The notes: generated by a model not told the origin, from the sequence alone. A stretch of 64,000 nt of DNA from Acidihalobacter ferrooxydans (GCF_001975725.1 NZ_CP019434.1:186001-250000); one strand, 5' to 3'; numbered from the stretch's first letter, positions 30,154 to 38,870 are shown. Numbers and translations: made by a program.

Positions 30154-30283
30154 GCGCTGAGACGGGGTTGGGCGCATGGGCTGAAGGGGGGCCGTGGCGC
30201 AGGTCGAAGGATGCGGTTATTGTGGAAGCCTTGGCCGCGGAATGAAAGAGGCAACATGCATCGAGCGGCGCATGGTGGTCGCC

Positions 30284-30375
30284 CGGATGTTTCACAAATT
30301 TGTGCGGATTGGGCGTCGGGCAGAGAGGCACAAGGGATCTAGGAAGGAGCCGCGTATCGCCGATGATGCGCGACT
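30284..30375 (+). repeat. Family B element, internally deleted remnant
   Basis: It begins with CGGATGTTTCACAAATTTG, like the B terminus, then joins GCACAAGGGATCTAGGAAGGAGCCGCGTATCGCCGATGATG, the inner block of the copy at 33969-34125. The region 30178-30455 holds nothing else recognisable apart from the signals for the downstream deaminase gene. Confidence 0.5.
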
Positions 30376-30455
30376 CTGGAAATATCGCTGGTTAAATCGA
30401 TAGACGATTGTGATCGTTAGAGATTTGTGCAATATCCGGGGTGGGTTTTGCGGAG

Positions 30456-31817
30456 ATGACTGTTATGCGGATGTGGATACGCGCGCCTCTGGCGATTCTC
30501 GCCGAGGAGGCCGAAGGCGGCGTGGTCGTCGAGGGCGCCAGAATCGTCGAATGCGTGGCGCGTGGTGCGCAGCCAGCGGCGCCGGTGGACGAGGTTTTCG
30601 ATGCGTCCGGGCATGTCGTGCTGCCGGGCCTCATCAATCTGCATCACCACTTCTTCCAGACCTTGACGCGCGCGTGTCCGCCGGCGCTGGACAAGCCGTT
30701 GTTTCCCTGGCTGGAGGCGCTGTATCCGGTGTGGGCCGGGCTGCGGCCGGTTGATCTCGCGCTGGCGGCGCGGGTGGCTCTGGTTGAGCTACTGCGTTCG
30801 GGGTGCACGATGGTCAGCGATCATCATTATCTGTTTCCCGCCGGACTCGAAGAGGCCATCGATATCGAGGTGGCGGCGTTGCGCGAGCTGGGCATGCGCG
30901 CGGTGCTGACGCGGGGCTCGATGAGCCTGTCGGTGGAAGATGGCGGTCTGCCACCGAAGTGTGTGGTGCAGAACGAAGATGCGATCATGGCCGACAGCGA
31001 ACGCCTGCTGACGCGCTATCACGAGCGTGGCGAGGGGGCGATGCTTGGCATTGCCCTGGCCCCGTGTTCGCCGTTTTCGGTGACGCCGGCGCTGATGCGC
31101 GAGTCCGCCGCTCTGGCACGCCGCGAAGGTGCGCGGTTGCATACGCATCTGGCCGAAACCGGGGACGAGACGGCGTGGTGCCTGGAGCATACCGGGCAGC
31201 GGCCGGTGGATTACCTGGAAGCGCTGGATTGGCTGGGCGACGACGTGTGGGTCGCGCACGGCATTCATTTCGATGCACACGAGATCGTCCGGCTGGGCCA
31301 GGCCGGGGTCGGCGTCTGCCATTGCCCGGGGTCGAACATGATCCTCGCGTCTGGCCACTGCCGTTCGCTGGAGCTGGAGGAGGCCGGTAGCCCGGTCGGC
31401 CTCGGTGTGGATGGTTCGGCCTCCAACGACGCGTCCAATCTGATCGGCGAGGCGCGCCAGGCGCTGCTGCTGCAACGCCTGTATTACGGTGCCGACCGTG
31501 TCGGTCATCGCGATGCCTTGCGCTGGGCAACCGAGGGCGGCGCGCGCTGTCTGGGGCGCAGCGACATCGGCCGCATCGCGCCGGGGTTGCAAGCCGATCT
31601 GGCGTTGTTCAAGCTCGAGGAGCCACGTTTCGCCGGCGCGGGCGATCCGCTTGCCGCGCTGCTGTTGTGCGGCGCGCAACAGGCCGACCGCGTCATGATC
31701 GCCGGACGCTGGCGGCTGCTCGACGGCGAGGTCCCGGGCCTCGACCTGGATGCATTGCTCGACGCGCAGCGGCGGGCCGCACGCGAATTGCTGCGGCGGG
31801 CGGGTCTGGCGGCATGA
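30456..31817 (+). CDS. 8-oxoguanine deaminase (amidohydrolase superfamily)
   Basis: A 453-residue zinc amidohydrolase. Metal and substrate residues fit the Pa0142-type 8-oxoguanine deaminases: LPGLINLHHHFFQTLTRA, DHHYLFP, HTHLAETGDE, VAHGIHFD, CHCPGSNMILASGHC and GLGVDGSASNDASN. The reaction converts 8-oxoguanine to urate. Related ATZ/TRZ-type deaminases cannot be fully excluded. The ATG at 30456 is chosen over an upstream GTG at 30441 by spacing from a GGGGTGGG site. It overlaps the guanine deaminase gene by four bases, suggesting a purine-deamination operon. Confidence 0.88.
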   Translation: MTVMRMWIRAPLAILAEEAEGGVVVEGARIVECVARGAQPAAPVDEVFDASGHVVLPGLINLHHHFFQTLTRACPPALDKPLFPWLEALYPVWAGLRPVDLALAARVALVELLRSGCTMVSDHHYLFPAGLEEAIDIEVAALRELGMRAVLTRGSMSLSVEDGGLPPKCVVQNEDAIMADSERLLTRYHERGEGAMLGIALAPCSPFSVTPALMRESAALARREGARLHTHLAETGDETAWCLEHTGQRPVDYLEALDWLGDDVWVAHGIHFDAHEIVRLGQAGVGVCHCPGSNMILASGHCRSLELEEAGSPVGLGVDGSASNDASNLIGEARQALLLQRLYYGADRVGHRDALRWATEGGARCLGRSDIGRIAPGLQADLALFKLEEPRFAGAGDPLAALLLCGAQQADRVMIAGRWRLLDGEVPGLDLDALLDAQRRAARELLRRAGLAA

Positions 31818-33049
31818 GCGCGGCGACGGTCTATCGCGCGACGATCCTCAATCCACAGGGTCCGGAGCGCATGGCGGTGTACGCAGACGGCGCCTTGCGC
31901 GTGCGCGAGGGGCGCATCGAGGCGGTCGGCGCGTTCGATGCGCTGAGTCCTCCAAGGGCCGGCGACACGCTGGTCGAACTGGATGGCGTGCTTGTGCCGG
32001 GTTTTTACGACGTGCACATTCACTGGGTGCAGCACCGCGTGCGCGGGCGCTTCGCGGCCGAGTTGATGCCCTGGCTGCGTGAATACATCTGGCCCGAGGA
32101 AGCGCGTTACGGCGATGCCGGGTTCGCTGCCGCCGCGGCGCGCACGTTCTTCGCCGATACCGTGCGCGCCGGCACCGTCGCCGGCCTGTGCTATTCCAGC
32201 CCGCACCCGGAGGCGGTGCGGGTCGCGGTGGCTGCCGCGCAAGGCGACTGGCTGATCGGCGATGCGGTCATGCCCGAATATGCCCCCGCCGAGCTGCGCG
32301 CGGCCAGCATCCACACCGTCGACGAACTCGATCCGCTGGCGCGCGAGCTCGGCCCGGCGCGTTACGCGATCACCCCGCGCTTTGCGCTTAACTGCCCGGC
32401 GCCGCTACTCGCCGCGCTGGGCGCCTATGCGCAGGCCCACGGCCACTTCGTGCAGACGCATCTTTCCGAGTCGCCCCAGGAAATCCGCGAGGTCGCCGCC
32501 GCCTTCCCCGAGGCCGAGGATTACACCGATGTGTACGACCGCGCCGGCTTGCTTGGCCCGCGCAGCGTGTTGGGTCACTGCATTCATCTCGCGCCGCGTG
32601 AATGGCGCGTCCTGGCCGCGCGCGGTTGCCGGGTGGCGCATTGTCCGTCGAGTAACGAGGCCCTGGATTCCGGCCGTATGCCGCTGGAGCGGGTGCGTGA
32701 GCATGGCGTGCACTGGGCACTGGCGAGCGACGTCGGTGCCGGGCCGTCGCATGCCATGCTGCACGTCATGCAGCGGTTTTTGGCGCAACATCGCGCGGCG
32801 GGTGTGCCGGTCACGGGTGTCGAGGCCTTGTACCGGGCGACGCTGGCCGGCGCCGAATGCATGGGGCGGGCCGCGCAGGGCGGCAATTTCGAACCGGATA
32901 AACGGGCCGATTTTGTGCTGTTGCCGCGGCCGGGAGGGACGCCAGATGCCGAAGGCTGGCTCGCGGACTGGACGCGCGGCACGCAGCTCGAACTGGAATC
33001 GCGCCCGCTCGGCACCTGTCTGGCCGGTCAGTGGCGAGCGGTTGGTTGA
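31814..33049 (+). CDS. Guanine deaminase-like amidohydrolase
   Basis: A 411-residue amidohydrolase of the GuaD group, which converts guanine to xanthine. VPGFYDVHIHWVQHRVRG carries the first metal histidines, FVQTHLSESPQEI the third, LGHCIHLAPREW the fourth, HCPSSNEALDSGRMPLERV and ALASDVGAGPSHAML the active-site aspartate region. The start overlaps the preceding stop as ATGA. Together the two enzymes would remove normal and oxidised guanine from the pool; no xanthine dehydrogenase or transporter lies nearby. Confidence 0.85.
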   Translation: MSAATVYRATILNPQGPERMAVYADGALRVREGRIEAVGAFDALSPPRAGDTLVELDGVLVPGFYDVHIHWVQHRVRGRFAAELMPWLREYIWPEEARYGDAGFAAAAARTFFADTVRAGTVAGLCYSSPHPEAVRVAVAAAQGDWLIGDAVMPEYAPAELRAASIHTVDELDPLARELGPARYAITPRFALNCPAPLLAALGAYAQAHGHFVQTHLSESPQEIREVAAAFPEAEDYTDVYDRAGLLGPRSVLGHCIHLAPREWRVLAARGCRVAHCPSSNEALDSGRMPLERVREHGVHWALASDVGAGPSHAMLHVMQRFLAQHRAAGVPVTGVEALYRATLAGAECMGRAAQGGNFEPDKRADFVLLPRPGGTPDAEGWLADWTRGTQLELESRPLGTCLAGQWRAVG

Positions 33050-33200
33050 CGATGAAGCGGCGGATTCGCATGTTGGCTGCTGGCGCCGGACAGGTCAGGC
33101 GCCTGCGCGCCGGTCGTTCATCGGGGGAGCGACGATCATCAGGTCGAATCGGCGCCGGTCGGCTCAGCCGCGCTACGCCGCGTCAGCGAGGTCAGTTCCT

Positions 33201-33857
33201 ATGATCAGTATCGCCCTGTTTGGCGGGCTTGTGATCGTGCTGGTCGTGCTTGGCCTGCTCGGTCTGGTGCGCGGTGCGGGGCATTTGCGCAACGGTCGGC
33301 TGGTGCGTGCAGGGCTGCGGGGTACGCTGTCTTCGTTGATGATTGCGGCTGCGGCGCTGTTCGGACTCGGGGCGCTCAATCTGACCACGTATCAGCAACT
33401 CGTCTATGAACAGCCGGTGGGCTCGATTTCTTTTCGCGGTCTCGGACCCGGCCAATACGAGGCGAAGCTGCAGCGCCCGAGCGGCGCCACGTCGGATTAC
33501 GTGTTGCGCGGGCAGGACTGGGAGTTGCAGGCGCGGGTGCTCAAGTGGCGTAACTGGCTCGCGCTGATCGGGTTTCACCCGCGCTACCAGCTCAGCCGCC
33601 TGGAAGGACGCTACACCGATATCGCGCAGGCGCGCAGCGCGCGCCGGACGGTGTATGCCCTGGCGCCGACGCGCGGTTTCGACGCCTGGGCGCGGGCGGG
33701 CTGGTTGAAGGCGCCGCTGGTCGATGCGCTCTATGGCAGCGCGGTCTATCTGCCGATGGCAGCGGGCGCGCGATACACGGTCAGCCTCGGTCAGACTGGT
33801 TTGATTGCCCGACCTGCCAATGCGCGCGCGCGGCAGGCCGTGGCGGCCTGGCATTGA
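33201..33857 (+). CDS. Conserved membrane protein of unknown function
   Basis: A 218-residue protein with two N-terminal hydrophobic spans (about 3-25 and 45-65) and a soluble C-terminal part containing YEAKLQRPSGATSDYVLRGQDWELQARVLKW and HPRYQLSRLEGRYTDI. Homologues exist in gammaproteobacteria and are sometimes labelled efflux-related without evidence. No catalytic motif is seen. The in-frame extension upstream of 33201 is out-of-frame guanine-deaminase sequence and is rejected. The 150-base gap upstream has no visible feature. Confidence 0.75.
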   Translation: MISIALFGGLVIVLVVLGLLGLVRGAGHLRNGRLVRAGLRGTLSSLMIAAAALFGLGALNLTTYQQLVYEQPVGSISFRGLGPGQYEAKLQRPSGATSDYVLRGQDWELQARVLKWRNWLALIGFHPRYQLSRLEGRYTDIAQARSARRTVYALAPTRGFDAWARAGWLKAPLVDALYGSAVYLPMAAGARYTVSLGQTGLIARPANARARQAVAAWH

Positions 33858-33894
33858 GCGCGCGTCGCTGTGCGGTGTGTCGGACGCGCCCGAG

Positions 33895-33968
33895 GCCAGA
33901 GCCGGTCGGATTGGGTTGGCGACGACAGCGGCGATGGGATAATGGGGCCATTCCATCGCGCTTTTTTC
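33895..33968 (+). repeat. Family A element, left half only, abutting a B element
   Basis: It carries GTCGGATTGGGTTGG, then CAGCGGCGATGGGATAATGGGGCC and a CGCGCTTTTTT block like the left half of A, then stops exactly where the B element starts. Confidence 0.6.
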
Positions 33969-34125
33969 CCGAATGTTTCATAACAAGTGCCGGTATCGCG
34001 CCGGATAGTGTTTTCACAAGGGACAACAGAAGGAGCGGCGTATCGGCGATGACGGCCGACTGAGGACATATCCCTTGTGGAATCAAGAGACCCGCGAGAG
34101 CGGCGGGAATTTGTGAAGCATTCGG
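33969..34125 (+). mobile_element. Family B element (MITE-like), full copy
   Basis: Termini CCGAATGTTTCA (33969-33980) and TGAAGCATTCGG (34114-34125) are inverted with one mismatch. Inner TTCACAAGGGA and TCCCTTGTGGAA arms also pair, so the whole unit can fold as a nested hairpin. It is 157 bp and non-coding, with no matching direct repeats at the flanks. It lies between the membrane-protein and pldA genes, which converge here. Confidence 0.8.
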
Positions 34126-34162
34126 GGTGCACCTGTCTTTCTCTTCGCCTTGTTGCGCGCCG

Positions 34163-35167
34163 TTACAGCCAATCGGTCAGCGCAAAGCCGAGGCCGATCC
34201 GGCTCACGGAACGGTTGTAGTCGATCAGGGTTTCGCCGTAGCCGCTGAAAAACTGCACATACCCTTTGACGTGAGAGGTCAGCGGGAAGCTGTAATTGAT
34301 CTCGATCGCGCCGCGGTTGTGGTCGAGATTCAGGTTGTTGCGCAAGCGCGTCGAGAGCGTGCCGTGGGCGAAGCGGTAGGCAAGCAGCAGATCACCGTAG
34401 CCGAGATAGTGGGTGATGTCCGGATTGTCGTCGCGCGAGGCCCGCTCCGGAATGCGATACCAGCCGCGGATGGCGCCGGCCAGCGCCCCGCGCTCGAAGG
34501 CGGTCTGCACCGCCAGGCGGTTCCAGCTGCGCGACCGCGGCCCGCCCTGGCCATTCGATTGATGGATGTAACTGAAGCGCAGCTTGCGAAAATCGAGTCC
34601 CAGAAACCGGGCATCGAGAGACCAGTCCAAGCCGCCCTCGGGCGTGTAGTTGGTTTCCCGAAACGGGCTGGAGGCTGAGGTGTTGTACATCTGCCACAGC
34701 GAAAGCTGGGTATAGGCGAAATATACCGCCGTGCCGGGGCCTAACGGATTCTTCCATGCGTCCACCTGTAGGGAAATCTGGAATTTGGCCTCCTCTCGCT
34801 GTGGTGTGAACCCGTACACAGGATTGTCCAGCCGGTTGAAGGCGTAAGTGAAAGGCAGGAAATAATTGGGCTTGTAGGCGCGGATGGCAAAGGGATTTTC
34901 ACTTGCGGCCTGTTCGTTATCCAGACGGCTGGCGAGCGCCGGGGCAGACGCCGACGCCGATGCGCCTTGCGCGGGCGCCGCCGAGGGAGGTGTCTTGGAG
35001 CGGGCGAAGCGATCGTAGCACGCCAGTCGCGCGCGATCGTCCGCCAGTGTCAGGCAATTTCGCCAGTCGGCCGCCTCCGCCGCGGCCGGCAGGCAGAGCG
35101 CTGCCGCCGCGAGCAGGCGGAAAGTGTGCGATGACCTTTTTCGGTGTTCAGGAAGCGTTGTGCACAT
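34163..35167 (-). CDS. pldA: Outer-membrane phospholipase A1
   Basis: A 334-residue outer-membrane phospholipase. The signal peptide ends near EAAD, and a Ser/Ala-rich linker precedes the 12-strand barrel with KPNYFLPFTYAFN. The catalytic site is YIHQSNGQGG with the His and Ser of the HxSNG motif, and the asparagine region is in SWNRLAVQTAF. The C-terminal GLGFALTDWL ends the barrel. I choose the ATG at 35167; it overlaps the 3' end of the broken mscS gene by 20 bases, so translation was probably coupled. An ATG at 35203 is possible. Confidence 0.92.
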   Translation of the reverse strand: MCTTLPEHRKRSSHTFRLLAAAALCLPAAAEAADWRNCLTLADDRARLACYDRFARSKTPPSAAPAQGASASASAPALASRLDNEQAASENPFAIRAYKPNYFLPFTYAFNRLDNPVYGFTPQREEAKFQISLQVDAWKNPLGPGTAVYFAYTQLSLWQMYNTSASSPFRETNYTPEGGLDWSLDARFLGLDFRKLRFSYIHQSNGQGGPRSRSWNRLAVQTAFERGALAGAIRGWYRIPERASRDDNPDITHYLGYGDLLLAYRFAHGTLSTRLRNNLNLDHNRGAIEINYSFPLTSHVKGYVQFFSGYGETLIDYNRSVSRIGLGFALTDWL

Positions 35168-35448
35168 AGATTTCCCGGTGTGGGTATGGAATATGGATGT
35201 CATGCGCTTTCAACGCATCCCACAGCGCCAGCAAGACCTCCCCCTTGACATTGAGCAGACCGGCGTCGGGATCCCGGATCCGGAAAAGCAGCGCGAAATC
35301 GATGGAGGACTCGCCGAAGCCGACCGGCCAGCAGGCCGGTGGCTACCACACCGAGCTGCAGCCAGACATGCAGGTCTATCGCATGGGCCTGAACCCAAGC
35401 CAGCATGGTGTGCGCATAACGGTCGAGGCTATGGAACTGCTCAGGCAT
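35148..35448 (-). pseudogene. mscS-type mechanosensitive channel gene with a large internal deletion
   Basis: The first 41 codons (EQFHSLDRYAHTMLAWV... with a hydrophobic span) look like the N-terminus of a small-conductance channel. Near 35335-35345 the frame changes, and the following sequence reads, in another frame, FGESSIDFALLFRIRDPDAG and then ALWDALKAHDIHIPYPHREIYV, the last strands of the MscS C-terminal domain ending with a stop at 35148. The pore and most of the body are missing. The junction is at a CTGGCCGGTCGG sequence. The 35449-35595 gap upstream has no other feature. Confidence 0.75.
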
Positions 35449-35595
35449 GTTATGGAGTCTTCGGGTGAAGGGCGCAGTTTGGCCCTGGCTGCTGGATTAT
35501 AGGGCCGTCCGTCGCCGGCGGGCTAAGCTTCGACGGGGGACGTAACTGCCGGGTTCGGCGTTCGTCGTGCTGCCCGACGTGCGCGCTTGCGGCGG

Positions 35596-36240
35596 CTATG
35601 GATCTGTCGCGGCGCTTGTCGTCAGGGTCTGTGCGGCGTCGTACAGCGTTTCCAGGCTTTGCACGCCGATCAGGATCTGTGGACCGAACACATAGGTCGG
35701 AACGGAGCGGGTGCCGGCGGCCGCGGCGAACGCCCGGTAGCGTGCGAAGCGGGCGTCCAGCGCGGGGTTGACGCCCCAGGCGCGGTCGGGCAGATCGTCC
35801 GGCAGATCGCATGCGGCGACGATGGCGCGCAGGACGTGCGCATCGCCGATGTCGCGGCCGTCCGCGAAGTGCGCGTGAAAGAGCGTCCGGTGCAGCCGAT
35901 AGAAGGGTTCGCGGCCCTGTTCCTTGGCCGCTTCGGCCAGGCGCAGCGCGAGGCGGGTGTTGGGTACGCGGGAGCGGGTCACCAGGGGCAGTGCGTCCGC
36001 CGCGGCCAGCGCTGCGAGCGATTCGTCGATGACCGAGAGTTGTTCCGGGGCGTAGCCGGGTTCGCCGGGAGCTTGCCCGGCGGGTGGCGTTTCCGGATGC
36101 AGCTCGATGTATGCCCAGTTCACTCTCAGGTCGTAACGGTCCTCCAGGCGCAGCAGCCGCGCGCTGCCGATGTAGCAGAACGGGCAGGCGTAATCGAGGA
36201 ATACGCTGACGCGCAGCGGCGGTTTCACGGGTTGATGCAA
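35596..36240 (-). CDS. DsbA family oxidoreductase (FrnE-like thioredoxin fold)
   Basis: A 214-residue protein with CPFC active site in VFLDYACPFCYIGSARL close to the N-terminus, a helical insertion with NTRLALRLAEAAKEQGREPFYRLH, and the cis-proline region SVPTYVFGPQILIGVQSLETL. No signal peptide is seen, so it is probably cytoplasmic like FrnE and not a classical DsbA. The start overlaps the end of the DUF4156 lipoprotein gene upstream by 16 bases. Confidence 0.88.
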   Translation of the reverse strand: MHQPVKPPLRVSVFLDYACPFCYIGSARLLRLEDRYDLRVNWAYIELHPETPPAGQAPGEPGYAPEQLSVIDESLAALAAADALPLVTRSRVPNTRLALRLAEAAKEQGREPFYRLHRTLFHAHFADGRDIGDAHVLRAIVAACDLPDDLPDRAWGVNPALDARFARYRAFAAAAGTRSVPTYVFGPQILIGVQSLETLYDAAQTLTTSAATDP

Positions 36241-36548
36241 CGGTACATTTCGAAGGTCTGGGCGCCGTTGACCGGCTTGCCTTCGGGCACGATGGTGTCG
36301 CCGTGGACATTCTGCAGCGCGTTTCGCGCGACGACCTGGAGGTCGTGTTCCACGTCGCGTTGCGGACGCGGAATGCCGAGCACGGTGGCGGGTACCTGGA
36401 CGGTGGTGGTGCCCAGTGCCTTGCAGGTGCCGACTTGTGATGCACTCAGGACGCGAGCCTGTTCACCGTAGGGGGTGAGTCTGGCCCAGGCGCAGCCGCC
36501 AAGCGTCGCGGCAACCAGGACGGGGACAATCAGATAGCGCAGTTTCAT
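36225..36548 (-). CDS. DUF4156 lipoprotein
   Basis: A 107-residue lipoprotein: a hydrophobic signal ending in the lipobox LGGC (cysteine 19). The mature part contains GEQARVLSASQVGTCKALGTT and RNALQNVHGDTIVPEG, typical of DUF4156, whose members resemble RcsF-like envelope proteins. Two more cysteines (in GTCKA and YRCIN) could pair. Function unknown. Confidence 0.8.
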   Translation of the reverse strand: MKLRYLIVPVLVAATLGGCAWARLTPYGEQARVLSASQVGTCKALGTTTVQVPATVLGIPRPQRDVEHDLQVVARNALQNVHGDTIVPEGKPVNGAQTFEMYRCINP

Positions 36549-36603
36549 GGGTAGGCTCCGCAGATGCGTGGTCGTGTGAGGATAGTGTAGCGCCCGGCGC
36601 GGC

Positions 36604-37170
36604 TCAGTGGCGCCCGAGCAGGCGAGTCAGCCAGTTGCCACGGCGAGGCTTTTGCGTGGCGGCAGTATCCGGCGCGCGGTTCAGCGTATCCAGCAGGCGG
36701 TCGACAGAGGCGAAAAGTTCAGCCTCGGCGCCGGGCTCGCTCAAGGCCAGCTGGAGGCGCTCGATGCGTTGCGCCGCCCACAGGCCCTGGTAGCGCGCGC
36801 CGTCATCCGCGGCCAGGGCCGGGGCCAACACCAGGAAGTGCGCGTCTGGGGTGAAGGCGTTGAATTCGATCACGAGGAAGGTGGCGAAAATCACCACGGC
36901 GTAGTCTCGGGACAGGGCCGCGCCTTCGTGGCGGGCAATGAAGGCGCCGTCATCCTCGAAGAAAACCTGGGCTGATGCGCCGATCAGGTCGTGTTCGCCG
37001 TAGCGGCTCTGGCGCATGCGGTAGTCGCCAACATAGTCGGCGACGCGCAGACCGTCGAGCAAGGCGCAGCCCGCGCCGCCGCACAGCGTTTCGAGTGGTA
37101 CCCGATCATTGATGGCGTGTTCGAGGGGCCGGGTCGGCAGGCGTGGAATCATCAGTTTTCCGTTCAGCAA
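36604..37170 (-). CDS. Hypothetical protein (188 residues)
   Basis: A soluble-looking protein with two adjacent cysteines in ETLCGGAGCALLDG, a hydrophobic centre (YAVVIFATFLVIEFNAF) and a helical C-terminus ending RGNWLTRLLGRH. I recognise no family. GC and codon pattern match the neighbours, and the frame is long for chance, so I accept it as a gene. It is divergent from the glycine-zipper gene. Confidence 0.6.
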   Translation of the reverse strand: MLNGKLMIPRLPTRPLEHAINDRVPLETLCGGAGCALLDGLRVADYVGDYRMRQSRYGEHDLIGASAQVFFEDDGAFIARHEGAALSRDYAVVIFATFLVIEFNAFTPDAHFLVLAPALAADDGARYQGLWAAQRIERLQLALSEPGAEAELFASVDRLLDTLNRAPDTAATQKPRRGNWLTRLLGRH

Positions 37171-37240
37171 GCGTTCAGCGGGAGCATCCTAGACTGGCTC
37201 CAAGGTCGCAAGAAGACCGAACCCAGTTGAGGAGATGGAA

Positions 37241-37807
37241 ATGAACATGAACATGAACATCAAGCATAGCTTGGTCGCCGCCGGTATCGCGAGCGCGCTG
37301 TTGGCGGCGCCTTTGGCGCAGGCCGACGGTTGGAGCAGCGTCACGTATGCCAAGGCGCGCGTGGTCGGCGTCGAGCCGATCATGCAGACGGTGCAGGTGC
37401 GTGGCCCGGCCGAGCGAACCTGCTGGACGGTAAACCGCACCCGCGAGATACAGCGGCCGGTGAATGACCCGAACACCGTGGGCAACACGATTATCGGCGC
37501 AGTCATCGGTGGCGTGATCGGCCATCAGTTCGGCCATCACGGTCATTACGACGGCCCGACCGTGGCGGGCGCATTACTGGGCGGTGCGATCGGTAACAAT
37601 CTGTCGCAGAACGGCGTGCAAAGCTATACCGTCAATCAGCCGGTGCGGCGCTGCGAGGTAACGCGACATTATCGCAACGTGCAGCAGGTGGACGGCTATC
37701 GCGTCAGATACCGGTATCAGGGGCAGGTCTACACCACGCGGATGGATCACGAGCCCGGCCGTTTCATCCGGATTCGCGTCAGCGAGCGTGTGACTCCGGT
37801 AAACTGA
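37241..37807 (+). CDS. Glycine zipper 2TM domain envelope protein
   Basis: About 188 residues with a signal peptide ending at AQA. The glycine-zipper region NTIIGAVIGGVIGHQFG ... VAGALLGGAIGNNL (about 85-125) can insert as a paired membrane hairpin, as in SlyB/Rick_17kDa-like proteins. The C-terminal part has paired cysteines and many Arg/Tyr residues. The ATG at 37241 fits the GAGGAG site better than the one at 37235, which touches it. It lies just upstream of the PepSY/response regulator/kinase genes, as envelope-stress genes often do. Confidence 0.82.
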   Translation: MNMNMNIKHSLVAAGIASALLAAPLAQADGWSSVTYAKARVVGVEPIMQTVQVRGPAERTCWTVNRTREIQRPVNDPNTVGNTIIGAVIGGVIGHQFGHHGHYDGPTVAGALLGGAIGNNLSQNGVQSYTVNQPVRRCEVTRHYRNVQQVDGYRVRYRYQGQVYTTRMDHEPGRFIRIRVSERVTPVN

Positions 37808-37820
37808 ACGGGATATCGCC

Positions 37821-38162
37821 ATGACCCGGAACCATCCCATGCTGCGTGTGTTATTGCCTCTTGCGCTGTCGTTAACGCCGTTTGCGGTGCAGGCTGCGCC
37901 GCAATCGCCAGGGGTCGCTGGCGTTGTCGTCAGCGCCGACGCCGGCGCCAGCGCCAGCGCCACGGAGGTGCGGTGGCGGGCCGAGCGCGGGCCACACATC
38001 GGTCCCGGCGAGGCTGCCCGCCTGGCGCATGCGGAGTACGGCGGACGTGTGCTGGCGGTGCATCGGATCAGGGACGGCAAGGCCTATCGTGTGCGCTTGC
38101 TGATCGGCGGGCAGATTCGGGTCGTCATTGTGGATGCCCGCAACGGCCGCGTGCGGGGCTGA
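37821..38162 (+). CDS. PepSY domain protein, periplasmic
   Basis: A 113-residue exported protein (signal to about residue 25, AQAA) with one PepSY domain: IGPGEAARLAHAEYGGRVLAVHRIRDGKAYRVRLLIGGQIRVVIVDARNGRV. PepSY proteins next to two-component systems are thought to sense or limit envelope protease or metal signals. It lies six bases upstream of the response regulator gene, so the three genes probably form an operon. Confidence 0.85.
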   Translation: MTRNHPMLRVLLPLALSLTPFAVQAAPQSPGVAGVVVSADAGASASATEVRWRAERGPHIGPGEAARLAHAEYGGRVLAVHRIRDGKAYRVRLLIGGQIRVVIVDARNGRVRG

Positions 38163-38168
38163 GATTGC

Positions 38169-38870
38169 ATGCGCATTCTGATCGTCGAGGATGATGCCGA
38201 CCTGCGCACGCAGATGGTCGGTCTGCTGGAGGCGCAACACATGGTGGTCGATACCGCTGCGGATGGCCGCGAGGGACTGTATCGGGCCACCGAATATCCC
38301 CTCGATCTGGCCATCGTCGATCTTGGTCTGCCGGTGGTCGATGGTGTCGAGGTGGTGCGCGGCATACGTGCGGCCGGCAAGAGTCTGCCGGTGCTGGTGC
38401 TGACCGCACGGGGTCGCTGGCAGGACAAGGTGTCCGGGCTTGAGGCCGGCGCCGACGATTACCTGGTCAAACCGGTGCATCCGGAGGAGTTGCTGGCGCG
38501 GGTGCGGGCGCTGCTGCGGCGCTCCGGCGGCTGGGCGCAGCCGAAACTGGTGTGTGGCCCGATCGGGCTCGATCAGGGCGCACAGCAGGTGACGCTCGAC
38601 GGCGCGCCGGTCGAACTGACCGCTTACGAGTACCGGGTGCTCGAATATCTGATGCTGCGTGCGGGCGAGGTCGTGTCCAAGGCCGCATTGACCGAGCATA
38701 TCTATGCCGAAGACGACGAGCGCGACAGCAATGTGATCGAGGTGTTCATCCGGCGCCTGCGGCGCAAGCTCGACCCCGATGAAATCCTGCAACCGATCGA
38801 AACCCTGCGCGGGCGTGGCTATCGGCTGAATCTGGAGCGCCGTGTCGACGCCGGCGAAGCGCCCGGGTGA
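38169..38870 (+). CDS. OmpR/PhoP-family response regulator
   Basis: A 233-residue regulator. The receiver domain has the acidic pair in VEDDADL, the phosphoryl aspartate D51 in LAIVDLGLPVVDG, threonine in LVLTARG and lysine in DDYLVKPVHPEEL. The C-terminal winged helix has ELTAYEYRVLEYLMLRAGEVVSKAALTEHIY and SNVIEVFIRRLRRKLDP. It is most like PhoP/QseB. Its stop precedes the kinase ATG by 16 bases. Confidence 0.95.
   Translation: MRILIVEDDADLRTQMVGLLEAQHMVVDTAADGREGLYRATEYPLDLAIVDLGLPVVDGVEVVRGIRAAGKSLPVLVLTARGRWQDKVSGLEAGADDYLVKPVHPEELLARVRALLRRSGGWAQPKLVCGPIGLDQGAQQVTLDGAPVELTAYEYRVLEYLMLRAGEVVSKAALTEHIYAEDDERDSNVIEVFIRRLRRKLDPDEILQPIETLRGRGYRLNLERRVDAGEAPG

Noticed and set aside
33895-34125. 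B element inserted inside an A element
   Set aside because: The left half of A abuts B, but the right half of A is not found after B and no flanking duplication is present, so insertion is not shown; recombination or deletion fits equally well.
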